A stretch of 11,872 nt of DNA from Jimgerdemannia flammicorona (GCA_003990745.1 RBNI01005982.1:1-11872); one strand, 5' to 3'. Positions 1 through 9,555 are shown, counted from the stretch's first letter. A program made the numbers and translations. Notes: generated by a model from the letters alone, not told the origin.

Positions 1-236
1 CACCGTGTCGATCAGGTCCACCGCCGCCGTGTCTATCAGGTCCACCGCCGCCGTGTTGATCAGGTCCACCGCCGCCGTGTCGATCAGGTCCACCGCCGCT
101 GTGTCGATCAGGTCCACCGCCGCCGTGTTGATCAGGTCCACCGCCGCCGTGTCGATCAGATCCACTGCAGGTGTCGATCAAGTCCACCGTGTCCATCAAG
201 TCCACCGTGTCGATCAAGTCTACCATGTCTATAGTC
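1..236. repeat. GC-rich minisatellite, 24-nt and 18-nt units
   Basis: Seen in sequence: an 18-nt unit at 1-18, then six 24-nt units from 19 to 162 (consensus caccgccgccgtgtcgatca plus ggtc), then degenerate units of 22, 18, 18 and 16 nt up to 236. The 24-nt form is the 18-nt form with two extra triplets (gccgcc), so most length changes keep a reading frame. Differences between units are mostly single C/T changes in the gtgtcgat part. The array starts at the window edge, so its full size is unknown. On the minus strand one frame is open from an ATG at 224-226 to the edge; on the plus strand one frame is also open (unit SIRSTAAV). Codons cannot show which strand, if either, is coding. Confidence 0.95.
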
Positions 237-240
237 CACC

Positions 241-1480
241 GCGTGACTTTCGGGGAATCATTCCCACTCTGCAGAGCGAGCGAGCAACTTGTCATGCTGG
301 CAATTGACAATTGGAAGTGTATGCCATTAACTTTTGGCGCCGGTTTCCGGCGCATCCTGCTTTTCTTATGCTATGAGTATCTCTTTTTTTTTTGCTCTAG
401 CTCAAGTTCATATTATTCTATGTCCGGTGATGCCTTGCTTTCTTCCATTACTTGTATCTAATAGTAATTTCTGATATATATATGTAGCCTGGTCTATTGA
501 CCTAATATCTTTGGGGATGGTTTCTTCTACTTAAAAGACAAAAATTTTCCGATATGCTAATGTGGAGTTGAGCAGGATTGATTTGAAATAATAAAGGTTT
601 ACTATTAAGTCAGGTTGAGCATTGAACAATGGTACATCACTGGGACAATAAATAATGGATGACAGTGCTGAGAAATGTTAAGGTGTTAAGTCAAACAGGG
701 GCAAACGATTGCGGTATATGGACTCACTGTAAGTTTAGTAAGACATCGCTTGCGGCATACAAGAGCATTATGATATCGAAGATCATAACGATCCACAGCC
801 AGGCGTAAAAGAACATTAATGCATTGAAAGGACGGAAAAATATAAGCTCTGAACTCGACAGTGCGCATGGATATTAATTCGGAAACGTACGTAATTACGT
901 ACAGATTGATCCAGTACAAAGTTGAAGTAGCAAGTTCTGTTTGCTTTAGGAAAGTTGGGGTGCGCAAGAGGCTTTAGTGATGAGCGATCATGTCCAAATA
1001 AAGCCAAACCGATGCAGATGCAACGAACAAACCTGCGAATGGGATGCTTGCAAGAGCAAACATTAACCGCAGCCTAAATAAGATGCGGACACAGGAACTT
1101 TATAAACATTCCAATATCTACGATTCACACGTAAGTAGACACGACATAGAACTGTTCGCGACATCCAAAATTATGCTGCAAATTGTTGACTGTCCAAACA
1201 CCCTTGAGGTTCAGTTTTCTGGAATTTTGCAATACTGCATATTGACGTTACCGGTATCGTTACCCCATATATCGATAGTAGGTGGGGTGGAATTCATCAG
1301 TTATACGTATACTAGAGGAGAGTTGGGCTAACATAAACATTATTAAATGGTACTTGGCGATACATTTTTCAATCATCTCGCTAAATAACGAAAGAAAGCA
1401 AAGATAATGGTTATCGTTTGCGGAAGACACGGTGGTGAAAAGCATACTATGAAATACACCGAATGTGGTAAAAATCGGAG
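241..1480. other. No gene recognised
   Basis: Open frames here are short (under about 100 codons), overlap one another on both strands and resemble no family I know. The only clear structure is a 16-bp perfect palindrome at 887-902 (GTACGTAATTACGTAC). Base composition is moderate and then becomes very AT-rich after a run of 15 T at 1481-1495. Confidence 0.6.
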
Positions 1481-2650
1481 TTTTTTTTTTTTTTTACTGC
1501 AAATAATTAAAGCAGAGCATTTATAAAATTATATCATATCAATGAAATATATTGCGAACAATCTTGTCTTCAATATATTAATTTTGGTAATTTAAATAGC
1601 TATATAATAAAATTAATCTTTTTATTAAATAAAGTTAATTTTTAAGTATAAACTTAAAAAGAAATAGTATACATAATTTAGTATAATTAAAAATAGATAC
1701 ATTTTGTTTGTTTTTTTTAATAAAATGAAAAATATATAATATTTTCTTAATATTAAAGTATATTAAAATTATTAAATAAATATTATAATATCAAATTTTC
1801 TAATTTATAAAATAATAAAATATTAATTATTTTAAATATTTCACCATATAACTTATTGTTTAATTGGTTTAAATATAGTTAATGGAATCTTAGTAAATTT
1901 AAATCAATTAAAATATCAGTATTTTAGTTATTATCTAAGATATTTCTAATTATACTTATTATATTAATTAAAGTTTATAATTAAATTAATTATTATAAAT
2001 ATAAATAAATTATAGCTATAATTTTATTTATAATATAAATATAAAAAGAGAGAAAATAATATATTTATCTAAAATAGTATATAAATTATATAAGTTGAAA
2101 GCATCTAAAATTTATAAATAAGAAAGTACTTTGAAGAGTAAATTAAATAAACTATAAGTTAATAATATTTAAGTAGATAAATATATTAATAAGTATTATT
2201 ATAATATTATCTTATAAATTATATCTTTAAATTTCTTTTTTATAGGTAAATAACTTTTAGTCAAAGATTAATTTCTTTAAATTATAATTTTTAAAAAGAT
2301 AAATTATATATTCTATCTCTTTATATAGATATACTTATCTTCTATATATTTAATTATTTTATAGTACTTTTCGATATTATTAAAATATATCAAAATTATT
2401 AAAATTATATTATTAAATACTTAGAGTAATATATTAACTAATTCTATATTATATATACTTTATATTAAAAGTTATAAATATAGTAAACAATATTATCTCA
2501 AAAAGAAGAAATTAATAAATTGAAATATATATTAAATAATATAAGTTTTCTAATACTTATATGTTAGAAAATATCAATACTTTAATCTTAATAAATAAAG
2601 TATAGCCTGAAATACCATCTGGTATTTTGTTAAGTAATCAATAATATCAA
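1481..2650. other. AT-rich block, isochore-like
   Basis: Composition changes abruptly: from about 1500 to 2620 the sequence is almost only A and T, against moderate GC on both sides. The left side begins with a run of 15 T; near the right edge there is a hairpin at 2610-2627 (AAATACC, loop ATCT, GGTATTT). No open frame of useful length exists. Such blocks in fungal nuclear genomes can come from repeat-induced mutation of repeats, from inserted mitochondrial DNA, or from unconstrained drift. About 1590-2225 supports the mitochondrial explanation and is listed separately. 2226-2600 shows no structure I can name. Confidence 0.8.
1590..2225 (+). pseudogene. Possible decayed mitochondrial LSU rRNA, 3' half
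   Basis: Collinear landmarks of bacterial/mitochondrial large-subunit rRNA can be traced. TAAATAGC at 1593 corresponds to the TAAGGTAGC site; TTAATCTTTTTATT at 1613 follows as in animal mitochondria. AATAAAATGAAAAATATATA at 1719 corresponds to GACGAAAAGACCCTATG. ATATAAC at 1846 corresponds to GGGATAAC, and TGGAATCTTAG at 1883 to TGGCACCTCGA. TTAAAG at 1968 and GCTATAAT near 2015 match the peptidyl-transferase region. The strongest piece is GAAAGCATCTAA at 2097-2108, a conserved domain VI loop, closed by a 7-bp stem (2090-2096 with 2109-2115, one G-U pair). CTTTGAAGAG at 2130 resembles the following CCTCAAGATGAG. The sarcin-ricin loop position (about 2043-2055) is badly degraded, which argues against a working rRNA. 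AT-rich DNA aligns too easily, so this needs a covariance-model test. Confidence 0.4.
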
Positions 2651-3793
2651 AAAATATCATGATCACTTCTCAATAATTTTTCTGAAGAAGCCATAAGGAT
2701 TATAGTCTCAATATTTAATATTTCAAGACATGTGAGCTTCGAATTTCCATCTTATGGATTGAATAAGCTATAGCTTGAGGTTCTCTTACAGACAGATAGG
2801 CTTCAACGCAAGTTTGAACAAATTGCTACAATTGCTAGGTTGGGGTAAACGTGACTGTATAAATCCAGGACTCGATACCGTGGTGATCATCTTGTTGGAT
2901 TAGCCGTAAGTGTGCGAAGCCATTGCGTTTTAATTTCAATGCGTTGTTTTGGAGCTGCCGGAAAATACCACTTCAAATAGCTTCACGACATCCTGATTCC
3001 CTTCCCGTAATCGAGCGCCTTTACGATGCTGCATAACCGTGTCAACAGTTTGGATTCTTGCATATATGACTATAGTGGCCAGTATCAAGAGTGCTTTGGG
3101 CTGACATCACAATTATTTGTTACTGATCCACGACAACTGTACTCCTTAAGTGAATTTCTCAGCACCCGAGCTGCGGGGGCCCACCCAAATCAGAGGTTGA
3201 ACAAGATCCTTCGATGCCTTTGCTGGAATTCGGAAAGATGCACCGCCTTTATTTAAATGATTCGAAAGTCAGAAGATGTCCGCGCTCTCGATGATTCATC
3301 CGATACTAGTTATCACTCCGCATATGCAACAGGCACCCGTACGCCATTCGTGGCACTCTAATTTCCCTGTTCTTCACTCGTTATTCTTCCTTCTAAATGG
3401 CGCACTAGTATTACAAGTATTTATTAACCGGTTCCTAATTTCAAGGAGAGTTTGCTAATAGGACCCGTGATTTTCCGAATTTGATATTAATACAGCGGGG
3501 GTATAAACGTCTCCGAAAACGTTTACTGAAACCCTTCGCAGCATCTGATTTCGAGGATACTCGACGGACTTATAAAAGTGCCCTTTAGTTCCAACGTTCC
3601 TTTTATTGATGTCCACTCACCAATGTGTCTATAGTTTGTATATCTGGAGCTCTGAATGTGTTCCTTTGTAAGCAAGCTTTATAATCCTCTCTAACTCTCT
3701 TCCTTTTGCTGTAACTTAGGTCAACCACAGGATATGCCGAAACGATAACACCAACAAAACCATCCATGATTATTTAAGAATTCATGAATTCAA
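2651..3793. other. No gene recognised
   Basis: Composition returns to moderate GC. Plus-strand open frames at 3026-3256 (76 codons) and 3276-3458 (60 codons) resemble no family, show no splice-linked continuation I could find, and are probably chance. The end nearest 3794 would contain the 3' untranslated region of the minus-strand esterase gene. Confidence 0.55.
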
Positions 3794-5215
3794 TTACCAC
3801 TGCAACACATTCTTCATAATTGGCGCAAGCTCTTTAACCACCTTTACCTGCCCCCCATTGTTGGGATGCGAACCGTTATTGCTGAAGTCGTCTGGGCGGA
3901 TGAGCCAAGTGGTCGTATTGACAAATGTAATTGCATGGTCGCCAGCGGCAGCTCGTCCGGCGATGGCAGCTACAATATCGCTACCGTAAAACCCACTAAA
4001 GGCCGTCAAGCTGAAGATGTGTGCTTTCGGGTACTTGGTACGGACTGTGACCAGCAAGTTGGTATAAGTCGATTGGAAGACATCGCTGGGAGCCGGTCCA
4101 TGACTGTGGTCGTTTACACCTGGCAGATGAATGATACAGCGGATATAAGCATTAGTGAATATAGTTGATTGGCCTTCAATCGGTATCATGGCCAGGAAAA
4201 AAAAAATAAAATAAAAAAAAAAACAGTATTCGGTAACGCGAGTTCATTACCAATCATGATCGACACTGCGTCGGCTTGGTAGGAGAAATCCCACTCCATG
4301 GAGCAATTACACGGGGAAAACCCGGGATTGTAGGTGCTGGTGAAGTAGTCTTTCAAAGAGCCTGGCTGACAGGTGCCGTAATCTGTGAGGCACATGCCAG
4401 CTTTGGCGATTTGCGTGTGCTCGACGCCAAGTGCCTCGCCCGTAAGGAACGAGTAGTCGGACCATGTCAGCATGGAATCGGTTACCTGGAGTAAAGGTGA
4501 GCTTTGCAGTCAGATTCTGTAAATTACTTGCGCGATGCCAGCATAGACATTTGCGTTGTGTGTCGTAATGCATTAAAAAAAACTCACCCCCCCCGTGACC
4601 GAGTCGCCCACAAACTCGATTAGTTTCTTTGGGAAGTTCCCCTTGATCGTGTGACCACCCTCATCGAATACCAGCCCTTTGAACGCCAAAAGAAAACAAT
4701 ATTCTGGGCCTAGCATCAGGGTGTATATTTCCGAGCTGCTAAACCCACCCGCAGGCTTAATCTCATAAGTGCCTGGACCGTTGGTTGTTAGTAGTGTCGG
4801 TTCGCCGTTGTCGATTTTCCATACTACTGTATTGTTATTGCCATCCAGATTAACCTTCAAGGTTGTGGTATTAGTGAAGCGGACGCGGATGTAGGGAGCA
4901 CACCTGGCAACGTGAGGATGCGCAAATGGTGAGGTTCTGGCGTGAAGCGGTAGGAATAAATAATCATCTGAAATTACCAATAGCCAGTTGTAGTCGTCGA
5001 GTTCCAGCGACCGACGTATCTACGTTATGAAAGACACGGATTAAATTACAAGGCTCGTCAGGTTTGGCCCCAAGCCACATTAAATTTGCGAACATTTACT
5101 TGATATTCCGGTCCGTTACTGAACCATTAGCGACTTGTCGTTTAAATGGTGATGCGGAGGCGATAACGGTGAAAACCGTCACCGCGATAGCGAGGCTTTT
5201 GGTAAGGAAAACCAT
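3794..5215 (-). CDS. Secreted SGNH/GDSL esterase, CE2-like, 5 exons
   Basis: Probable extracellular esterase that removes acyl (acetyl) groups from wall polysaccharides; substrate not proven. My model has exons 5215-5100, 5019-4978, 4903-4588, 4485-4251 and 4119-3794. These total 1035 nt, exactly 344 codons plus TAA. Introns are 80, 74, 102 and 131 nt, with GT donors (GTAAAT, GTAATT, GTGAGT, GTAATG) and AG acceptors. The start at 5215 opens a signal peptide (MVFLTKSLAIAVTVFTVIAS, cleavage near residue 21) and is followed by KR at 25-26. Residues about 40-140 form a beta-rich N-terminal domain (YVGRWN, YIRVRF) like that of CE2. The SGNH blocks are all visible: GDS with Ser154, Gly188 in AKAG, GVND with Asn239, and DDFSNNGSHPN with His321. 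N-glycosylation sites are frequent (for example N30 and N45). Length fits the family. Splice sites are inferred from sequence only. Confidence 0.87.
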
Positions 5216-5280
5216 TCTGAAACGTATCGTCGGATTGCGATGACGGGGATAGTATCGACTCATCGAGGTGTTCTTACAGC

Positions 5281-5290
5281 TTAATATATA
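5281..5290 (-). promoter_or_regulatory. Possible TATA box of the esterase gene
   Basis: On the minus strand TATATATTAA lies about 66 nt upstream of the esterase start codon, a reasonable distance for a TATA element with a short 5' leader. This is a match by eye only, in DNA where TA-rich runs are common. Confidence 0.3.
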
Positions 5291-5663
5291 CCGGAATACA
5301 CCTCGGCTATCGGACCTATACGACGCACAAATTAAAGGAATCCAATTAAAAAATAGTGCAACCACGAGAATAGCTATGACTTATATCCATATAGGATATT
5401 TGTGGATGGGTGAACCGAACGGCTACCCATTTGGACTGATGTCTGCACCGTTTTCGGAAATGTGGCCCTCTAATTTCGCTTCGGCATACGAAGGAACAAA
5501 CTTCAATTTTTTTCGGAGCACATCTCCGGATGGCTCATATCTTAATCACCGGCCACAAGTATCGATGCTATATATAATATTGCAAATGTAGACATAATAG
5601 AGGGTAGTATATGATTTTAAAAGTCATAAAGCTCAATGCCAGATTTTTAGCTCGACACAGGTC

Positions 5664-5700
5664 TTTTTTTTTTTTTTTTTTTACCCCTATATATCGGGGT
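5664..5700. repeat. T19 tract followed by a small hairpin
   Basis: A run of 19 T at 5664-5682 is directly followed by ACCCC-TATATATC-GGGGT at 5683-5700, a 5-bp GC-rich inverted repeat around a TA-rich loop. No gene ends nearby on either strand, so a transcription role is not supported. It may simply be unstable low-complexity DNA. Confidence 0.7.
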
Positions 5701-6573
5701 TTGTCATAATCACTATATCAATTATCCATTATTATGCATTGGCAATTATTGTCGAACATTGTAGTATAAATTTGCGGATAAATTATTTCCTTTGCTCAAA
5801 CGCAACGAAGTCCAGTTTATTACATTTAATATCTCCTTAAAGAATCGGACTCGCTTTTAAAATAATACTCCGCCACCGAAAATTCAGAGAGTGATAGCAG
5901 CAGCGCAAAAAGTAAATCATCTCCGAAATCTATGGATGAAGACCATACGCAGGCTTTGCAAGGACTGCAGGTCGCGTCGAAAAGCTGACTTAACCGTACA
6001 TCTTAGATTTGTGGACAGAGATCACATCGACGACAACGCGTCTGTTGGTTGGACAGCGCATCCGTGCCCGGATTTCATTAATCATCAAGAGGAATCACAA
6101 CTTCGAACGAGGTTAAGCATCTCACCATGCTTATTGGTGATAATACCGACGTGATTGCCCATCTCTATTATTCACTGTTACTTGTGTGCAACGTGCTACA
6201 CGAGCTGCGTCATTTCGGGGTGCGAAATGTGGAGACGATTTCCTTGTTCGATCCGACAACGATCGCTTCTGAATATCGCAAGTAACCATGTAGCGATGCA
6301 GCCAATTGCTAGTTGGGTCAATATAGTTTGTATCACCTTCGGCGTTGGCATTACGTTTACGGTTGGTATAGTCCACCGGGCTCTCATGTCTCCTCAAGGG
6401 GTCTCCAAACAGACCGCCAGAGCATTTAGCTGTATTTGGAAAATGGATTTATCATTGCGTTTGGTTGAAGAAAGGCGCAGGCACGAAGAATCCCAGTTGC
6501 CAAAGAATTTCGCTCCTTGATCTGATGGAACGATCACTTTTACACCATAGCTTTTCTCTCTTTGTAGACGCTC

Positions 6574-6593
6574 GGGGGGGGGGTTTTTTTTTT
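6574..6593. repeat. G10T10 tract
   Basis: Ten G (6574-6583) run straight into ten T (6584-6593). It lies outside any supported gene. Such a junction could arise from replication or terminal-addition errors, or from assembly error; the sequence alone cannot distinguish them. Confidence 0.85.
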
Positions 6594-6882
6594 AACAAAG
6601 AATTCGAAGGCCGTATTTAATTCGTTCACACCATATTATAAATGGCAATTCAGAAGCTGAAGGGTCTGCTCGTTAACTTCATTTGGGGTATTGCCTGTAT
6701 TACTACGAGCTTACGGTTAAACACTATTTTTATTATTCCTTATTGGAGTATCGTCATTGCCGGCTCGATATCTATTCCTCAGCCATCGGAATCCAAAAGA
6801 GTCACGGATTTTACGATCTGCGACTTGCAGTCCCAATGTATATACATTCAGATACTTATACCCCTCAAACAAGAGGCAAGAC

Positions 6883-6909
6883 AAAAAAAAAAAAAAAAAA
6901 AAAAAAAAA
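6883..6909 (+). repeat. A27 tract
   Basis: A run of 27 A is preceded by acaagaggcaagac and followed by ttattaaatcg. It could be the tail of an inserted reverse-transcribed RNA, but I found no convincing target-site duplication or recognisable coding sequence just upstream. It could equally be a plain microsatellite. Confidence 0.85.
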
Positions 6910-6974
6910 TTATTAAATCGAGCACTTCTGCTAAATACTCGTTTAACGCGCCATATAATTGCATAGGTTTACTT

Positions 6975-7008
6975 TTCGACCTTTCTTGCTGTTCGACCTT
7001 TCTTGCTG
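6975..7008. repeat. Perfect 17-bp tandem duplication
   Basis: The unit TTCGACCTTTCTTGCTG occurs twice in a row (6975-6991 and 6992-7008) with no mismatch, which suggests a recent slippage or repair event. It is not inside a supported gene. Confidence 0.95.
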
Positions 7009-7937
7009 TGTTAGTTGTGATGATCATCAGTGCAATTTACAGGGGAATTTTCCTGAATGTACGTGTTTGTACTGGCTATCTTTTCCATTAACGTCAAGAA
7101 GAGCAATGAAAAAAACCCCCAAAAGTGGGGGAGCGGATCCAAAGAATGAGGACTTGCAAAATTAAAATATTCAATTTGTATACTTCGACTTTCAGTGGCG
7201 AACATTGGTGCGAAATCGGCCTATAACAAAAAACACGGAAGTGGGCGTAGAAATGTCAACAATACAAACGCACGCAATCGGGGAGGATAGAAAAACAACT
7301 AAACGGTGGTCGAATACAAATGGCAGGCTTACCCGTTTGTGATCAAACGCGCAAAAGACAAACAGACAGACGGACAGGAAACAGGTGTGTGAGGATCCTG
7401 GAATATGACCAACAAGTATACCACATGAAGGGAATGACTTTGGGGGTATGGAAGAAAAGAAAAGAAAAACTTGTGTTAGATTCGATACAGAGAGGTAAAA
7501 AAAAAAACCAAAAAAAAAATAAAAAAAATAGATATATTTCCGTTGATATGATTCTATGGACACGGTGATTTTTCGAACGTTTTACGCGACATAAATCCCC
7601 AACATCTCTCGTAGTTATGAATCCGTTCGCATTCGAATGTGAAAACCCAATAAAAAATCCTGCTCCTCCGTCTTGATATTTGAAAAGACCCCTTGATGGT
7701 GGCTATGGTTGTTGTATTCAGGTTCACGGCCGCTTGAATGGCCTACGCTCGGGCTAATGGTTAAATCAAACAATTGCAAAAATGGCAATGAGTTCAATAT
7801 ACTATCATCCAAAACACTACTCGTCTCCTATAATTACATAAAAGAAGACATACCATGCATCGGCGACTGCCGCATGGCTATGGTAGCTTCCAGTTATTTC
7901 TTTAATTCTTTGATTCTGGAAGAAGCACACGAGCTTT

Positions 7938-8182
7938 TTATCCGCGGCGCTCGGCAGGCGGCACCACGACGACGTGAACATGTTCGTCGTCAAGTTCGTG
8001 TAATCTGGATCAACGTTCTGCTAGGCAGATTCGTGTACGGTTTATCGCTCGGTTTATCGCGGGAGACGTGCACCTTCCAAAATACGACTTTATTGTCGAC
8101 GTCAAAAATACTTCGCTTTGATAGCTTCCTTGAAGTCGTCAACGCTTTCGGTCTCGAAAATCTTAACTGTGAAAAGGCGCGT
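7938..8182 (-). pseudogene. Broken CRN-type (Crinkler) N-terminal domain
   Basis: Crinkler proteins carry a ubiquitin-like header domain before variable C-terminal effector domains; many act inside host cells. Three pieces of the header appear in order on the minus strand, each in a different frame. Piece one (8182-8102) holds FTVKIFETESVDDFKEAIKA, the characteristic first strand and helix. Piece two (about 8103-7990) holds DVDNKVVFWKVHVS, matching the family's DVDA..L.LWKV block. Piece three (about 8004-7938) holds ELDDEHVHVVVVPPAE, matching the terminal HVHV(I/V)V strand. The first break lies at a T run (plus strand A5 at 8104-8108). The second lies near 7990-8004, and the last piece soon ends in a stop. 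No start Met in frame and no C-terminal effector domain are visible, so this looks like a header-only relic. The identification rests on motif order, not a search. Confidence 0.65.
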
Positions 8183-8728
8183 TCAGTCAGTTGAGGTTTA
8201 TGAAGTCTGACAAAGAAGAGTCTGTCAGAGTGAGCAAGACTCACCAAACTGAGGAATTCGGAAGAATTCGAAGGGAATGTATATGTACGCTCAAGAGCGA
8301 TGGCGCTTTCTATCTAACCTAATGTATACTCATAGATTACAACTCGCAATGGTGCGGAACGGAAAGGCAAAGAGAGGGACGGTAGTTTTTGTAGACGAGG
8401 TCGCTTGTCGCCACCAGTAATTCCACAGAGACTCGTTTTTGTAAAAATTTTTTTGTGAATGATTTTGTAATTCTTTAATAGTTATGAAGCTTCACGGTAG
8501 GGCGATTCTGCACTCCTTTGTAGACATGGGCGAAGCAACCGCCTTAGCTCTTATATGGTACACACTTTAAGAATTTTACGCAGGCTTTGTCTTGTGGTAG
8601 GACATATAGACGGCTCAACTCGGTGTTCTGGTGGAAGTGAAGAAAGCTCCAGTGCAGAGAGTCGACGATCGGAAAGTAGGCCTCGGCGTAACGGGATGGG
8701 CCTAAAGAGAACCAAAATTAATAGGAGA

Positions 8729-8778
8729 AAATGACGGCGAAAGGAGAAAAAGACGGCGAAAGGAAAAAGACGGCGATT
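8729..8778. repeat. Purine-rich tandem repeat
   Basis: The motif gacggcgaaaggagaaaa appears once, then again with a small deletion, followed by a third partial copy (gacggcgattg). It gives a strongly purine-biased plus strand over about 50 nt. No gene overlaps it. Confidence 0.75.
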
Positions 8779-8870
8779 GTGGTGACGGGTCGATTGGACG
8801 TGTCGATGTTATGAGACAAAGGCAGAGGCCGTGTTTCTGACGTTACCTTTCGAATCCCTGGTATGTCATT

Positions 8871-8894
8871 AATAATAATAATATTATTATTATT
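8871..8894. repeat. AAT/ATT trinucleotide palindrome
   Basis: Four AAT triplets (8871-8882) meet four ATT triplets (8883-8894) to form a perfect 24-bp palindrome, with ATT repeats continuing to about 8899. It could form a cruciform or be a microsatellite that inverted. No coding context. Confidence 0.95.
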
Positions 8895-9469
8895 ATTATC
8901 ACTATCGGAAAGTCCAATTGCAACCATCCAATAACTCCTCTTCGAAATACGTCTTATTGTATATTTTAACTGATGTAATCGAAGATGTAGTGCAACTGAA
9001 TTTACTAAGCTCAGGCGAATAAAGAAGCCTCTAGGCCCCACAATTTAATCCATTATTTTAACTTGTGCATGAAACATATATCTTACTGTTTAAGCGGGCA
9101 TAATGTCAGCTACGCTATGCCACAAATCACTGGTGGGGTGACACTAAGAGAGGATTTTGATTTCGGCGGCGTTGAGATGAAGACAAATAAAATGGTTCTG
9201 AACATGCTTTGGTCTTGGCACTGTCAAGAATTTCTGCGTTCTATTTATCTTTATAATTATCAAATCTCTTTAAAAATCAGCCCCAGTCGAATTCTTTCTC
9301 GAAACGAGAAGTGAATAGTATTTATTGCGGTTCACCGGCATGTAATCAAGGATACCTTCATCTGGAAAATTGCCCCGCAGATATGTTGAATAGTTGAGCA
9401 TTAACAAGAAGGCAACAGACCTACTAAAGGGAATTCGAAGCGATAATGAATTGAATAATAATTTCTTAT

Positions 9470-9475
9470 TTTATT
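9470..9475 (-). terminator. Possible polyadenylation signal of the Fic gene
   Basis: On the minus strand an AATAAA sits in an A-rich run about 93 nt past the Fic stop codon. The position is plausible for 3' end formation, but A-rich runs are common here. Confidence 0.3.
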
Positions 9476-9530
9476 TTTTCTTTTCCGAACATCTGAAGCC
9501 GATACCGTGTTATTTACGCGAACGCGTTAA

Positions 9531-9555
9531 TACATAATTATATTGTAATTATGTA
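9531..9555. other. Perfect 10-bp hairpin downstream of the Fic gene
   Basis: TACATAATTA (9531-9540), loop TATTG, then TAATTATGTA (9546-9555). The stem is perfect and lies 13-37 nt past the Fic stop on the minus strand, so it would be in the 3' untranslated region if that gene is transcribed. Confidence 0.9.

Larger units (their letters stand above)
5216..7937. other. Gene-poor stretch with homopolymer tracts
   Basis: Apart from the tracts and the small repeat listed separately, I see no supported gene in this 2.7 kb. The best open frame begins with ATG at 6227 and ends at 6520 on the plus strand (97 codons). It holds one hydrophobic segment (about WVNIVCITFGVGITFTVGIV) and a charged tail (VEERRRHEESQ). 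It overlaps open frames on the other strand, matches nothing I know, and may be chance. Frames near 6642-7091, 7320-7568 and 7709-8194 are driven by A-runs or lie opposite the CRN remnant. Confidence 0.55.

Noticed and set aside
1..236. CRISPR array
   Set aside because: Units are contiguous with no unique spacers, so it is a tandem repeat.
2234..2299. tRNA-like fold in the AT block (7-bp acceptor TCTTTTT/AAAAAGA, 4-bp D-like stem at 2244-2256)
   Set aside because: No anticodon arm with a 7-base loop could be formed and the T arm is only a short A/T stem. In almost pure A+T such pairings arise easily by chance.
3866..4168. 100-codon plus-strand open frame
   Set aside because: It lies opposite exon 5 of the esterase gene, whose protein has clear family motifs; this frame is a shadow.
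5268..5591. 107-codon plus-strand open frame
   Set aside because: No known motif, low-complexity composition, and it overlaps the likely promoter of the minus-strand esterase.
7709..8194. 161-codon plus-strand open frame, the longest after the Fic part
   Set aside because: It starts with TTG, lies opposite the CRN-type remnant in its second half, and its protein resembles nothing I know.
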